From Glaciihabitans sp. INWT7 (GTDB lineage: Bacteria; Actinomycetota; Actinomycetes; Actinomycetales; Microbacteriaceae): 64,000 nucleotides of DNA. Of this stretch, positions 1 through 7,655 are shown piece after piece. Both the position numbers and the translations under genes were made by a program. A model generated the notes under the pieces. That model had not been told where the DNA came from. It was given only the letters and a program-made list of their open reading frames with translations, and did not search any database. Each line of letters opens with the position of its first letter. Position 1 is the first letter of the stretch. The stretch spans positions 3,264,991 through 3,328,990 of the forward strand of contig NZ_CP043653.1 in NCBI RefSeq assembly GCF_014217685.1. The letters run 5' to 3'.

Positions 1-258
1 CTCGAGCAGGCCCGCTGCGAACTCGCGCCCCCCGTGGGACTTGCGTCCGCCCTTCGTGGCGAGCTCGTGGAACTCGAGGATGGTGCGTTCGGAGACGATG
101 GTGTCGACCCGACGCAACCGGATGATCTCGGCCGCGATCTCCTCCGCCTCGGTCTCATTGAACTGCTTCATGACCGCAGCGGCACGCGCCTGGTCCATGT
201 TCATGAGCACGACGGCGACCTTCTGCGTGCCCGAGAGGGTCAGGACTGGTTCGTTCAT
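1..258 (-). CDS. fliG: Flagellar motor switch protein FliG (N-terminal part, cut by window edge)
   Basis: Reading leftwards from an ATG at 258, 86 residues are present before the window ends. They contain the FliG N-terminal pattern: KVAVVLMNMDQARAAAVMKQ, then a glutamate-rich helix and LRRVDTIV. This domain docks onto the FliF C-terminus in the MS ring, and the missing middle and C-terminal domains contact FliM and the stator. The start overlaps the fliF stop as ATGA, so the two are translationally coupled, which matches their interaction. The identity is firm; only the truncation limits it. Confidence 0.9.
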   Translation of the reverse strand, partial: MNEPVLTLSGTQKVAVVLMNMDQARAAAVMKQFNETEAEEIAAEIIRLRRVDTIVSERTILEFHELATKGGRKSHGGREFAAGLLE

Positions 259-1901
259 GCCGGCTGCCGGTCTTCCATCAGGCCGCGAAGGATCTCGGCC
301 GTGCGCTCCGGGTCCTTGCCGGCGAGGGCGTCGATCTCGGCGCGCTTGCGCTCGGTATCCCCCGGCTCGATGAGGGGAACCTGCGTGTAGGTGAGGGCGG
401 CCGGCGGCTCGGTCGCGGTGAGCGCGATCGGGCGCGTCTGGTCGCTCATCATGGCGCGGAGCTCGGCGAGCTCGGTCATCTCCTGCAGCTCGCGATCCTC
501 CTGGCTGCGGCTCTTGAACCGGCGGGAGATGAGGAAGAGGGCGATGATGATGGGCAGCGCGATGGCCAGGGCAGTGACGGCCGTGCGGATGAGACCGGCC
601 GTGCGGTCGGCACTCGCAGCGGCATCGGCGGCGGCGAGCGCCTTCGTCGCGGCGGCGGCTCCCGCGGTGTTGAAGGACACCAGTTCGATCGCCACCGAGT
701 CTCCGCGCGTCGTGTCGATGCCGGCGGCTGCATTGACGAGCGAGATCAGGTTGGCCTTGTTGATGCCCGGGATCGCCTTGTTCACTGCCACGGAGACGGT
801 CTGGCGGGTGATCGACCCCGCCGGGATGGTGGTCTGTTCGGTGACCTTGTTGATCGCGTTGTTCTTCGTGATCGAGGTCGCGCCGGTGGTGCCGGTCGTT
901 CCGGTCGTGGTGCCGGTGGTCGGAGCCGTCGTGGAGGTGCCGCTCGGCACGGCGATGTTGTCCGGCCCGAGAATTCCGGCCGCTCCGTTCACTCCGCTGC
1001 CCGAGCCGGTGCCGGTGCCGTCGTTCTGAGCCGACTCGCTGAGGGCCGGTGCGCCATCCGGGGTCGAGAACGTCTCGGCGGTGCGCTGGCCGGAGTTCTG
1101 GCTCACATCGGCCGCGACGACGACGGTGGCGTTGCCCGGTCCGACGACCTTGTCGAGCATCGCCTGCACCGAACCGCGCACGCGATCTTCGTAGTCCGAA
1201 GCCTGCTTCGAGCCGCTGCCGGCGACATCCACTCCCGCGGCGGAGAGCACGAGACCCTGGGCGTCGACGACCGAGACATCGCTGGTCTTCATGCCGTCGA
1301 TGGAAGAGGAGGTGAGGTGCACGATCGCCTGCACCTGGTTGTCGTTGAGGGTCACGCCGTTGTCGGTCGCAATGAAGACGGATGCCGTCGGGTCGGTCTT
1401 CTCCGACACGAAGACGGTGTCCTTGGGGATCGCCAGCTGCACGGAGGCGGTCTTCACGCCCTTCATCGCTTCGATCGTGTTGGCGAGCTCGCCCTCGATC
1501 GCGCGCTTGTAGGTGACGTTCTGCTGGAATTCGGATGCCGTCACGCCCATCTTGTCGAGCAGCGAGTAGCCGCCCGTCGATGACGAGGGAAGGCCGGCCG
1601 CTGCCGCCTTGAGACGTTCCGCGTAGACGCTCTCTTCCGGAACCATGATCGTGCCGCCGCCGCCGGTGATCTCGTACTGAACACCGTCGGTGCGCAGCTG
1701 CTCGACCAGGGTGTTCGCATCGGTGCCGCTGAGGCCCGAGAAGAGCGGGCTCAGCTGGGGGCGGGTGACCCAGAACGAGAGGGCGGCGATTCCGAGCACG
1801 AGCACGGCGACACCGATGATCGCGACGGTGCGCTGCGCGATAGTGAACTCGCGGATGGTGTGGGTGAGTCGGCGGAGCACCGAACTGAGCGGAGCGGGCA
1901 T
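255..1901 (-). CDS. fliF: Flagellar M-ring protein FliF
   Basis: 548 residues, the usual FliF length. A membrane helix near residues 26-46 is followed by the secretin-like ring-building modules, including the conserved stretch LSGLSGTDANTLVEQLRTDG-like and YKRAIEGELANTIEAMKGV. A Gly/Thr-rich low-complexity linker (GTTTGTTGTTGATS) sits in the periplasm-facing middle. The second membrane helix is at about 440-459, and the cytoplasmic tail binds FliG. It forms the MS ring, the base of the rotor and export gate. The start at 1901 abuts fliE (1 nt overlap). Family assignment is clear. Confidence 0.95.
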   Translation of the reverse strand: MPAPLSSVLRRLTHTIREFTIAQRTVAIIGVAVLVLGIAALSFWVTRPQLSPLFSGLSGTDANTLVEQLRTDGVQYEITGGGGTIMVPEESVYAERLKAAAAGLPSSSTGGYSLLDKMGVTASEFQQNVTYKRAIEGELANTIEAMKGVKTASVQLAIPKDTVFVSEKTDPTASVFIATDNGVTLNDNQVQAIVHLTSSSIDGMKTSDVSVVDAQGLVLSAAGVDVAGSGSKQASDYEDRVRGSVQAMLDKVVGPGNATVVVAADVSQNSGQRTAETFSTPDGAPALSESAQNDGTGTGSGSGVNGAAGILGPDNIAVPSGTSTTAPTTGTTTGTTGTTGATSITKNNAINKVTEQTTIPAGSITRQTVSVAVNKAIPGINKANLISLVNAAAGIDTTRGDSVAIELVSFNTAGAAAATKALAAADAAASADRTAGLIRTAVTALAIALPIIIALFLISRRFKSRSQEDRELQEMTELAELRAMMSDQTRPIALTATEPPAALTYTQVPLIEPGDTERKRAEIDALAGKDPERTAEILRGLMEDRQPA

Positions 1902-2224
1902 CAGGCTTGCATCCTCATGATTTCGTTGAACGCGTCGACACCCTTATTGCGCACGGCGGCCACGAGCTCGAGGGTCACCTGGGCCCGGGTCGAGGCGATC
2001 GTGGCGTTGTGGATGTCGGAGAGATTGCCGGTGACCGCCTGGATCGCGAGGGAGTTGGAGGTCGACTGCAGCTGCTGCAGGTTGTCGACGGCGCCGCCGA
2101 GTTCGCTGGCGAAGCTCGTGGCGCTGGTCGCGTTGGTGCCGCTCGTCGCGGAGAGGGCACTCGTGCCGGAGACCCCGGAAACGCCGGAGACGCCAGAGAC
2201 GGAGCCGATCGAGGAGAGGTCCAT
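1901..2224 (-). CDS. fliE: Flagellar hook-basal body adaptor FliE
   Basis: 107 residues. The C-terminal two thirds match FliE: FASELGGAVDNLQQLQSTSN, then a helix ending in VRNKGVDAFNEIMRMQ, which is the family's signature end. FliE links the MS ring to the proximal rod. The N-terminus is unusual: a Ser/Gly/Val repeat (SGVSGVSGVSGTS) made by near-identical 9-bp units at about 2165-2200. The gene overlaps flgC by one base and fliF by one base in the same operon. Confidence 0.92.
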   Translation of the reverse strand: MDLSSIGSVSGVSGVSGVSGTSALSATSGTNATSATSFASELGGAVDNLQQLQSTSNSLAIQAVTGNLSDIHNATIASTRAQVTLELVAAVRNKGVDAFNEIMRMQA

Positions 2225-2616
2225 CAGGAACGACCGATCTGGAGGGCGGCCTGGTAGGTCTCCTTCGCGCGGTCGACGACCGCCGCGTTGGCCTGGTAGC
2301 CGCGCTGGGCCATGATGAGCTGGCCCATCTGGGAGGCGAGATCGATGTCGGGGTACTTCACGTAGCCGTCCTTGTCAGCGAGGGGGTTGGCCGGCTCGTA
2401 GACGAGGCGACCGTCGGCGTTGCCGTAGGCGATGCCCTTCACGTAGGCGCCGCTGTTGCCCGCGCCCTCCTGAGCCTCGACGTAGCGCGCCTGGAAGGCT
2501 GGGCCGCTCGTCGGCTTGACCGTGTTGATGTTGGCGAGGTTGTCGGAGACGGCGTCGAGCCATTTGCGGTGCAGGGTGAGTCCGGTGCCGGCGATACCGA
2601 TCGCGTCGAAGGTCAT
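2224..2616 (-). CDS. flgC: Flagellar basal-body rod protein FlgC
   Basis: 130 residues, typical for FlgC. The N-terminal rod motif is visible (IAGTGLTLHRKWLDAVSDNL, then ANINT). The C-terminus carries the FlgC-type helix MGQLIMAQRGYQANAAVVDR followed by the terminal ALQIGRS. It is a proximal rod subunit exported by the flagellar type III apparatus. It overlaps flgB by one base and fliE by one base, giving the canonical order flgB-flgC-fliE-fliF-fliG. Confidence 0.95.
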   Translation of the reverse strand: MTFDAIGIAGTGLTLHRKWLDAVSDNLANINTVKPTSGPAFQARYVEAQEGAGNSGAYVKGIAYGNADGRLVYEPANPLADKDGYVKYPDIDLASQMGQLIMAQRGYQANAAVVDRAKETYQAALQIGRS

Positions 2617-2957
2617 CAGCTGCTCTTCAGGGCGGCGCGCATGGCCGAGAACTCGTTGCCGGCGGCCTGGGTCGCGAACTGGTACCGCAGCACGGTGTCG
2701 ACGTTCGACAGCGTCTCGGTATCGAGATTGACGTTGTTCCTGTCGATGAGGGTCGGCTCGAGCGAGCGCTTGGTCTGGGCCACCACGTGACCGTTACCGT
2801 TCGCGACGGACTTGGCGAGGGCCGCCTCGAACACGACACGCTTGGCGTGGTATCCGGGCGTGTTGACGTTCGCGATGTTGTCGGCGATGGTGCGCTGGCG
2901 CAACGCCAGGCCATCGAGCGCGCTACCGAGCGCCGCAGAGGTGACGGATTCGAGCAC
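2616..2957 (-). CDS. flgB: Flagellar basal-body rod protein FlgB
   Basis: 113 residues. It shows the rod-protein N-terminus LRQRTIADNIANVNTPGYHA and a C-terminal helix YQFATQAAGNEFSAMRAALK. It is a proximal rod subunit and the first gene of the flgB-flgC-fliE-fliF-fliG operon. A FliA-type promoter lies about 80-105 bp upstream, at 3036-3062 on the same strand. The first-gene position and that promoter make 2957 the natural start. Confidence 0.94.
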   Translation of the reverse strand: MLESVTSAALGSALDGLALRQRTIADNIANVNTPGYHAKRVVFEAALAKSVANGNGHVVAQTKRSLEPTLIDRNNVNLDTETLSNVDTVLRYQFATQAAGNEFSAMRAALKSS

Positions 2958-3035
2958 AGCGCTTCCGTTTCGTCGTCAATGTCCTGACGGCCGATCCGTG
3001 GCCTCGAGTCGGGCAATCCATGCCCTCATCCACAG

Positions 3036-3062
3036 CTATCGGACGAGGGGGACGCTCCGTTA
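3036..3062 (-). promoter_or_regulatory. FliA (sigma-28)-type promoter of the flgB operon
   Basis: On the minus strand TAAC (3062-3059), exactly 15 bases, then TCCGATAG (3043-3036). This resembles the sigma-28 consensus TAAA-N15-GCCGATAA. The same TAAC/TTAC-N15-(G/T)CCGATAG arrangement occurs before fliC and flgN in this window, and that repetition is the main support. The transcript would begin near 3029, upstream of flgB. Confidence 0.75.
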
Positions 3063-3084
3063 GGCGCTGCTCCCGAAAGGGGGG

Positions 3085-3405
3085 TCAGCCCGTGACGTCG
3101 AGGTAGGCCGCGGTTCCCGACGACGCGACACGGGCGGGGATGCTGTCGAGCGCGGCGAGATGACGGCCGGTCAGCAGCATCCGCTGTTCGAGCGCCTCGA
3201 TGGCGCGCTTCTGGGCGCCGAGCAGGCTCGCCGCGCGTGACCGCAGCTCCTCGGGCAGCGTGCCGAGTTCATCGGGGAGTGTCCAGTTCGCGTGAGCCGC
3301 ATGGGTTAACGCTCCGCCGGACGCATTGAGGTCGTTCTCCATCGTGGCGAGCACGTCGACCCAGCCGTCGTGCCGCGCGCGGTGCGCCGCATCCGGTCGA
3401 TGCAT
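3085..3405 (-). CDS. Unknown small protein after fliS (FliT-like position)
   Basis: 106 residues from ATG 3405; an in-frame TTG at about 3423 would overlap the end of fliS. The frame continues past the fliS stop and is not a shadow of any gene. The protein is largely helical and Ala/Leu/Arg-rich: WVDVLATMENDLNASGG, then LPEELRSRAASLLGAQKRAI. There is no signal peptide or membrane segment. It sits directly behind fliS in the fliD-fliS transcription unit, where many bacteria carry fliT or another export chaperone. I do not recognise the family, so any chaperone role is inference from position only. Confidence 0.65.
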   Translation of the reverse strand: MHRPDAAHRARHDGWVDVLATMENDLNASGGALTHAAHANWTLPDELGTLPEELRSRAASLLGAQKRAIEALEQRMLLTGRHLAALDSIPARVASSGTAAYLDVTG

Positions 3406-3412
3406 GCCGAAC

Positions 3413-3841
3413 TCAGGCAACGCCGAGCTCCCGCGACTCGCCGCGTGAGGCGGGCTCCGGCACGGCGAGCTGGCTCGCGGCCTCGTGCCACGCCTCGCGC
3501 AGCGGGGAGAGCAGTTCGATGCTCTCGCGGATGGATGCCCCGTCCCGGCGCACATTCGCGAGCACCAGGAGGTTGCGGCAGTAGTTGTAGAGAGCGAGGA
3601 GTCCCTCGCCGCCATCCCACAGCTCCACCTTGAGCGAGGAGGTGAGTTCGGCGACGATGGCCTGCGCGTGCAACAGGTTGGAGGAGGCCACCGCCCAGTT
3701 CTGCTCGCCATGCGCGATCGACGCGCGGTCGAGGTCGAGCAGCAGTCGGTCGTACAGCATGGTGAGCAGTCGTACGGGCGAGGCCGAGAGGATCGCGTCG
3801 TTCGTGTACTGCGAGCGCTGGGCGCTGAGTGTCATCGTCAT
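3413..3841 (-). CDS. fliS: Flagellin export chaperone FliS
   Basis: 142 residues. The FliS signature is clear at the N-terminus: QYTNDAILSASPVRLLTMLY, then DRLLLDLDRA and LHAQAIVAELTSSL. FliS is a cytoplasmic four-helix chaperone that binds the flagellin C-terminus and stops premature polymerisation. It starts 5 bp downstream of the fliD stop (3847), so fliD and fliS are cotranscribed. The roughly 20-residue C-terminal tail (VPEPASRGESRELGVA) is longer than in short FliS proteins and looks disordered. Confidence 0.93.
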   Translation of the reverse strand: MTMTLSAQRSQYTNDAILSASPVRLLTMLYDRLLLDLDRASIAHGEQNWAVASSNLLHAQAIVAELTSSLKVELWDGGEGLLALYNYCRNLLVLANVRRDGASIRESIELLSPLREAWHEAASQLAVPEPASRGESRELGVA

Positions 3842-3846
3842 GATGC

Positions 3847-5238
3847 CTATCCCGTCGTGGTCGAGGTGGAGAGTGAGGAGAGCTGGGAGGTGAGGGCCGA
3901 GGACTGCGCCTTCATATTGCTGAGCAGCACTTCCATGGCCGAGTAGGTGCGCTGGAGGGTGCTCTTGCGGCTGGCGAGACGGATGTCCCAGGCCGAGACC
4001 TGGTCGCCGAGCGACTTCACCTGGGTCTGGTCGCCGGTGATCTTGTTGGTCAGTGTGCCGTCGTACTTGTCGGATGCCGCCGTCGCGGTCGCAGCGAGCC
4101 GGGTGGCGATGGTCTGCACGGCGGCCATGACCGTCGACGGGTCTGCCGCGAGTGCGGCGCCGAACTTGTCAGCATCGAAGGTGATGGTGCCGTCACGCGT
4201 GAGCACGATGCCGTATTCGGAGGGCGAGTGGCCGTCGATCGGAGCGCTCGCGGCATCCAGCGTCTTCTGGCGGATGTCGCGGATATTGCTGTCGCCGGCG
4301 AACACCCCGGCAGCAGTGGTGGTCTTGCCGGAGGCATCCGTCGTCGTGGTGACCGCGGTCTGGGCGGCGATCAGCACGAAGGCGCTGCTGATCGCGTCGA
4401 CCAGTCCCTTGGCCACCGCGGTGATCTTGCTGTCGTCCCGACTGACGGCGATGTTCACCGGGTCGGCCGACACCGCAGAGGCCGTGACGGTGACACCCGG
4501 CAAGAGGTCGGTGAAGGTGTTGCTCGCCGAGGTGATGACCTGCTCCGCCGGGGTGCCCTTCCACAGGGTCACACTCGCGTCCTGGGCCGTCTTGATCACT
4601 GCGCTGCCCGGCGCGGTCAGCACATTCGTCGCGGTGCCTGCGGAGACGTCCGCTGCCGTTCCCTGGTAGACGGTGAACGCCGAGTCGGCCCCGGTCGTCT
4701 TGCTGGAGAACTGCAGGCGGTAGAGCTTGTTGCCGCCGACATCGACACCGGAGGCGACCTTGGTGGCGGTGACGCCGGCGGTCGAGGAGTTGATGGCCGA
4801 GGCGACGTCGTCGAGCGAGCTGGACGCCGGCGTGATCTCGAGCGGGGTTCCGGAGTGGCCGACGATCGTGATCGTCGACGGCGATGGCCAGGCCGACATC
4901 GCGGCGGAGACGCCGACCTGCGACTGGGCGAGGGCACTGACGACCACCTGGAGTTCACCCGCGCTCGCCCCCGTGGCGACGGAGACGGAGAGCGCTGTGG
5001 AGGAGCTGGTGGCCGAGTAGAGGTCGAGGCTTCCGGCCTTCGCGGCCGTTGTCGCGGTATCCGCGAGGGTCGCCATCCGGCTGTTGAGGCCCTGCAGCGC
5101 CGTGATGATGGTGGTGGTCTTGGAGACCTGGGCTTTGAGCAGATCCTGGGGAGCCGCTTCCGCCGTCATGAGCTGGGTGATGAGGGAGGTGGTGTCGAGG
5201 CCGCTGGAGAGCCCGTCGAGGGAGATTCCCATGTCCAT
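3847..5238 (-). CDS. fliD: Flagellar filament cap protein FliD
   Basis: 463 residues. The FliD N-terminus is present (ISLDGLSSGLDTTSLITQLM), followed by a coiled stretch with LQGLNSRMATLADTA. Variable middle domains rich in Ala/Ser/Thr follow, then the conserved C-terminal coiled coil (QVSAWDIRLASRKSTLQRTY, then MEVLLSNMKAQSSALTSQL). It caps the filament and promotes flagellin insertion. A 138-bp gap separates it from fliC and holds a long inverted repeat. No convincing FliA-type promoter was found there, so readthrough from fliC is possible. Confidence 0.94.
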   Translation of the reverse strand: MDMGISLDGLSSGLDTTSLITQLMTAEAAPQDLLKAQVSKTTTIITALQGLNSRMATLADTATTAAKAGSLDLYSATSSSTALSVSVATGASAGELQVVVSALAQSQVGVSAAMSAWPSPSTITIVGHSGTPLEITPASSSLDDVASAINSSTAGVTATKVASGVDVGGNKLYRLQFSSKTTGADSAFTVYQGTAADVSAGTATNVLTAPGSAVIKTAQDASVTLWKGTPAEQVITSASNTFTDLLPGVTVTASAVSADPVNIAVSRDDSKITAVAKGLVDAISSAFVLIAAQTAVTTTTDASGKTTTAAGVFAGDSNIRDIRQKTLDAASAPIDGHSPSEYGIVLTRDGTITFDADKFGAALAADPSTVMAAVQTIATRLAATATAASDKYDGTLTNKITGDQTQVKSLGDQVSAWDIRLASRKSTLQRTYSAMEVLLSNMKAQSSALTSQLSSLSTSTTTG

Positions 5239-5286
5239 CCGTCCCTTCGTCTGGCGGTGGTCGATGATGCTTCTGGTGGTGCGGTA

Positions 5287-5346
5287 AACGCCCGGCGGCC
5301 ATCACGGTGAGAGGTCCAGTTCCCCTCGCGACAGCCACCGGGCGTT
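5287..5346 (-). terminator. Long inverted repeat between fliC and fliD (terminator or attenuator)
   Basis: Arms 5287-5299 (AACGCCCGGCGGC) and 5334-5346 (GCCACCGGGCGTT) pair over 13 bp with a single G-T position. Inside the 34-base loop, GAGG and CCTC can form a second small hairpin. There is no T-run, so it is not a classical intrinsic terminator. Its place just after fliC suggests partial termination that would keep flagellin mRNA in excess over fliD-fliS, or 3'-end stabilisation of the fliC message. Both roles are inference. Confidence 0.55.
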
Positions 5347-5376
5347 GCTTGTTACACGCCTGCCGAGCTATCCGAT

Positions 5377-6225
5377 CTAGCGGAGAAGCTGCAGCACGCC
5401 CTGGTTGCCCTGGTTGGCCTGCGCGAGCATCGCGGTGCCGGCCTGGGCCAGGATGTTGGAGCGCGTGTACTTGACCATCTCGGACGCCATGTCGGTGTCG
5501 GTGATGCGCGACTTCGCCGCCGTCAGGTTCTCGGTGGAGACGCTGAGGTTACGGATGACGCTCTCGAAACGGTTCTGCTGAGCACCGAGGTCGGCGCGAG
5601 CGGTCGACACAGCGGTGATTTGCGTGTCGAGTGTGTCGATCGTTCCACCGGTGCCCGTGACAGCAGTCGCGCTGGCGAAGCCGCTTGTCGCAAGGCCGCT
5701 GACGATGGTGCCGATCGCCGTGACGTCGGTGGTGCTGACGCTGATCTGGTCGGACGAAGTTGCTCCGGCGCCGATCTGGAAGGTCAGCGGCGTCGCAGCG
5801 GCGGTCGCGTCGAGGAGCTTCGTTCCGTTGAAGTTGGCCGAGGTACCGATGCGGGTGAGCTCCGCGCCGAGTGCCGTGACTTCAGTGCTGATCGCCGAGC
5901 GCGACGTAGCGTTGTTCGAGTCGTTACCGGCCTGAACGGCGAGGTCACGAACGCGCTGCAGGATGGTCTGAACCTCGGAGAGCGAACCTTCAGCGGTCTG
6001 GATGACGCTGATGCCGTCCTGCGCGTTGCGGCTGGCGACCGTGAGGCCTCCGACCTGCGACTGCAGACCCTGGGAGATTGCGAGGCCAGCTGCGTCATCC
6101 GCGGCGTGGTTGATGCGAAGACCGCTGGAGAGCTTCTCGAGCGACTTTGCGAGATCGTTCTGCGTGTTGCTGAGGTTCCGGTACGAGTTGAGTGCCGAAA
6201 TGTTGGTGTTGACTTGCATACCCAT
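5377..6225 (-). CDS. fliC: Flagellin FliC
   Basis: 282 residues. Both conserved ends are present: N-terminal MQVNTNISALNSYRNLSNTQ with SLEKLSSGLRINHAADDAAG, and C-terminal SRITDTDMASEMVKYTRSNI ending in NQGNQGVLQLLR. The middle is short, so the filament has D0/D1 domains and almost no surface-exposed D2/D3. The ATG at 6225 has GGAGG 8 bases upstream; a second ATG two codons later is less well placed. A FliA-type promoter precedes it. FliW, encoded at 10455, binds flagellin in known systems. Confidence 0.97.
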   Translation of the reverse strand: MGMQVNTNISALNSYRNLSNTQNDLAKSLEKLSSGLRINHAADDAAGLAISQGLQSQVGGLTVASRNAQDGISVIQTAEGSLSEVQTILQRVRDLAVQAGNDSNNATSRSAISTEVTALGAELTRIGTSANFNGTKLLDATAAATPLTFQIGAGATSSDQISVSTTDVTAIGTIVSGLATSGFASATAVTGTGGTIDTLDTQITAVSTARADLGAQQNRFESVIRNLSVSTENLTAAKSRITDTDMASEMVKYTRSNILAQAGTAMLAQANQGNQGVLQLLR

Positions 6226-6287
6226 GATGTATTCCTCCGTGATGTTGGGTTATTCGAATCGGCCCATCCGTGGTCCGACACCTTCAG

Positions 6288-6314
6288 CTATCGGCTGCTC
6301 ACGTTGGCGCGTTA
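6288..6314 (-). promoter_or_regulatory. FliA (sigma-28)-type promoter of fliC
   Basis: On the minus strand TAAC (6314-6311), 15 bases, then GCCGATAG (6295-6288). It is a 7/8 match to the sigma-28 -10 element GCCGATAA with the canonical 15-base spacer. It lies 63-90 bp upstream of the fliC ATG, giving a leader of about 55-60 bases that contains the strong GGAGG ribosome site. The best of the three flagellar promoters in the window. Confidence 0.8.
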
Positions 6315-6343
6315 GGAGCCGGGCTGAAATCTTTTGAGTTGTT

Positions 6344-7186
6344 TTACGACGCGGCCGCGTTGCTCGACTGCGGCAGGGAGAGGTGGGAGAGCTCCGCCAT
6401 CGCGTAGCTGGCGACGCGGGCGAGGTAGGCGCTGCGGGCAGCGGGTGCGATGCGAGAGATCGGCTGGTACGAGGCGTCGCTGCCGGTGGGTGCTTCGTCG
6501 GCGAAGTACGAATCGGAGTAGTGGGTCTCCAGTCCGTCGCGCAGCAATCGGATCGCCTCGGCACGCTGCTGGGAGACGGCGGAGTGAGTGATGCCCATCT
6601 CGTCGGCGATCTCCTTGACCGTGCGGTCTTCGAAGTAGACCTGGCGCACGATCACGCGCATCTTCTCGGGAAGCGCTTCGACAGCAGCGGCCAGATAGTC
6701 GAGTCGCTCAGCAGAGAGGAGTGATTCCTCGGGGAGAGCGGTGTCGGCGATGAGGAACTCGGAGGTGGTGTCGTCGAGCGCAGAGACGGTGCGCGCGGCA
6801 TCCGTCAGGCCGGCGGTGACTTCACTGCGGTCGACTCCGAGCGAGGAGGCGATCTCGTCGACAGAGGGGGTGCGACCGAGTGCGGCAGTGAGGGTGTCCT
6901 TCACCGCGACGGTCTCCTTGATGCGGCGTCGAGCTCCGCGGCTCGCCCAGTCGTTCGAGCGCATCTCATCGGCGAACGCGCCCACGATCCGGCGGCGGGC
7001 GAAGGCACCGAAGGGGATGCCGAGAGTGGGGTCGAAGGCATCCGCCGAGGTGATCAGGGCGACCGCGCCAGCCGAGGCCAGGTCGTCGCGAGACAGATGA
7101 GTCGCCTTGGCCCAGACCTCGGAGACGAGGTAGCCCACCAGCGGAAGATTCTGCACAACGAGCGCGTTGCGTTCTGTCCTGTTCAC
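6344..7186 (-). CDS. fliA: FliA-type flagellar RNA polymerase sigma factor
   Basis: 280 residues from GTG 7186. Region 2 begins NLPLVGYLVSEVWAKATHLS and contains FGAFARRRIVGAFADEMRSN. Region 3 follows (DTLTAALGRTPSVDEIASSL). Region 4 has the helix-turn-helix TVKEIADEMGITHSAVSQQR. A C-terminal tail of about 50 residues after region 4 (YSDSYFADEAPTGSD onward) is extra compared with typical FliA of about 240 residues. It lies between fliC and the divergent flgN operon, both with sigma-28-like promoters, so it is the likely regulator of this locus. No anti-sigma FlgM was recognised here. Confidence 0.88.
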   Translation of the reverse strand: MNRTERNALVVQNLPLVGYLVSEVWAKATHLSRDDLASAGAVALITSADAFDPTLGIPFGAFARRRIVGAFADEMRSNDWASRGARRRIKETVAVKDTLTAALGRTPSVDEIASSLGVDRSEVTAGLTDAARTVSALDDTTSEFLIADTALPEESLLSAERLDYLAAAVEALPEKMRVIVRQVYFEDRTVKEIADEMGITHSAVSQQRAEAIRLLRDGLETHYSDSYFADEAPTGSDASYQPISRIAPAARSAYLARVASYAMAELSHLSLPQSSNAAAS

Positions 7187-7655
7187 GTGCCTTGCCCCCG
7201 GATGCGATCCCAGTGATCGCGTTGCGGTCGGCGCCTCCTGCTCTAGATAAGAGGAGGACGCCTGCTAAAAAACGGACTGTTTTTCGGGTAAGGGTCGTGC
7301 GGGTGGAGCGGATACTTCGGGTGTTTGAGCGGGTGTAGAACGAGTTCGAGGATCGGATTCCCCGTCGATCTGAGGCGACTCTATCGGCGCCAAGTACCCC
7401 GCCCTGCCCCCCTTATTAGTGGTATTTGCTCGATTTTTGGCCCCATTCCGGGGGCGAATGTACCCCGAAGAAGTCCCCCGGTCCCCCTTGTGGCGGACAC
7501 GTCGAATGCTCAGCTCTGTGACTTACCGGCTTTACCACTTACCTGCGGGATACCCTTGCCGATAGTTCATCTCGTCGAGCGAGGTGGAGAAAATGCAGTC
7601 GGTAGAACGAGCACGGGAGTCGTCCGCACTGGTGGACGACCGAACGGGAGCCCGC
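7187..7655. other. Divergent control region between the sigma factor gene and flgN
   Basis: No gene is supported here. Three items are visible. An inverted repeat at 7230-7262 (GGCGCCTCCT / AGGAGGACGCC, one bulge) lies in the probable leader of the sigma gene. An AT-rich hairpin-like stretch at about 7266-7285 (AAAAAACGGACTGTTTTT) follows. The FliA-type promoter of flgN is at 7539-7565. The repeat holds an AGGAGG on the sigma-gene mRNA strand paired with CCTCCT, about 45 bases before the GTG, so leader structure could affect expression. Confidence 0.5.
7539..7565 (+). promoter_or_regulatory. FliA (sigma-28)-type promoter of flgN-flgK-flgL-fliW
   Basis: TTAC (7539-7542), 15 bases, then GCCGATAG (7558-7565). 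The -10 octamer is identical to that of fliC and the spacer is the same length; the -35 is weaker (TTAC instead of TAAC). Transcription would begin near 7572, upstream of either proposed flgN start. Confidence 0.72.

Noticed and set aside
4228..5310. Long plus-strand open frame over fliD
   Set aside because: Arg/Gly/Asp-rich shadow typical of GC-rich antisense; fliD on the minus strand has clear family motifs.
5361..5394. Possible sigma-28 promoter for fliD
   Set aside because: TCGGATAG is only a partial match and no TAAC-like element lies 15 bases upstream.
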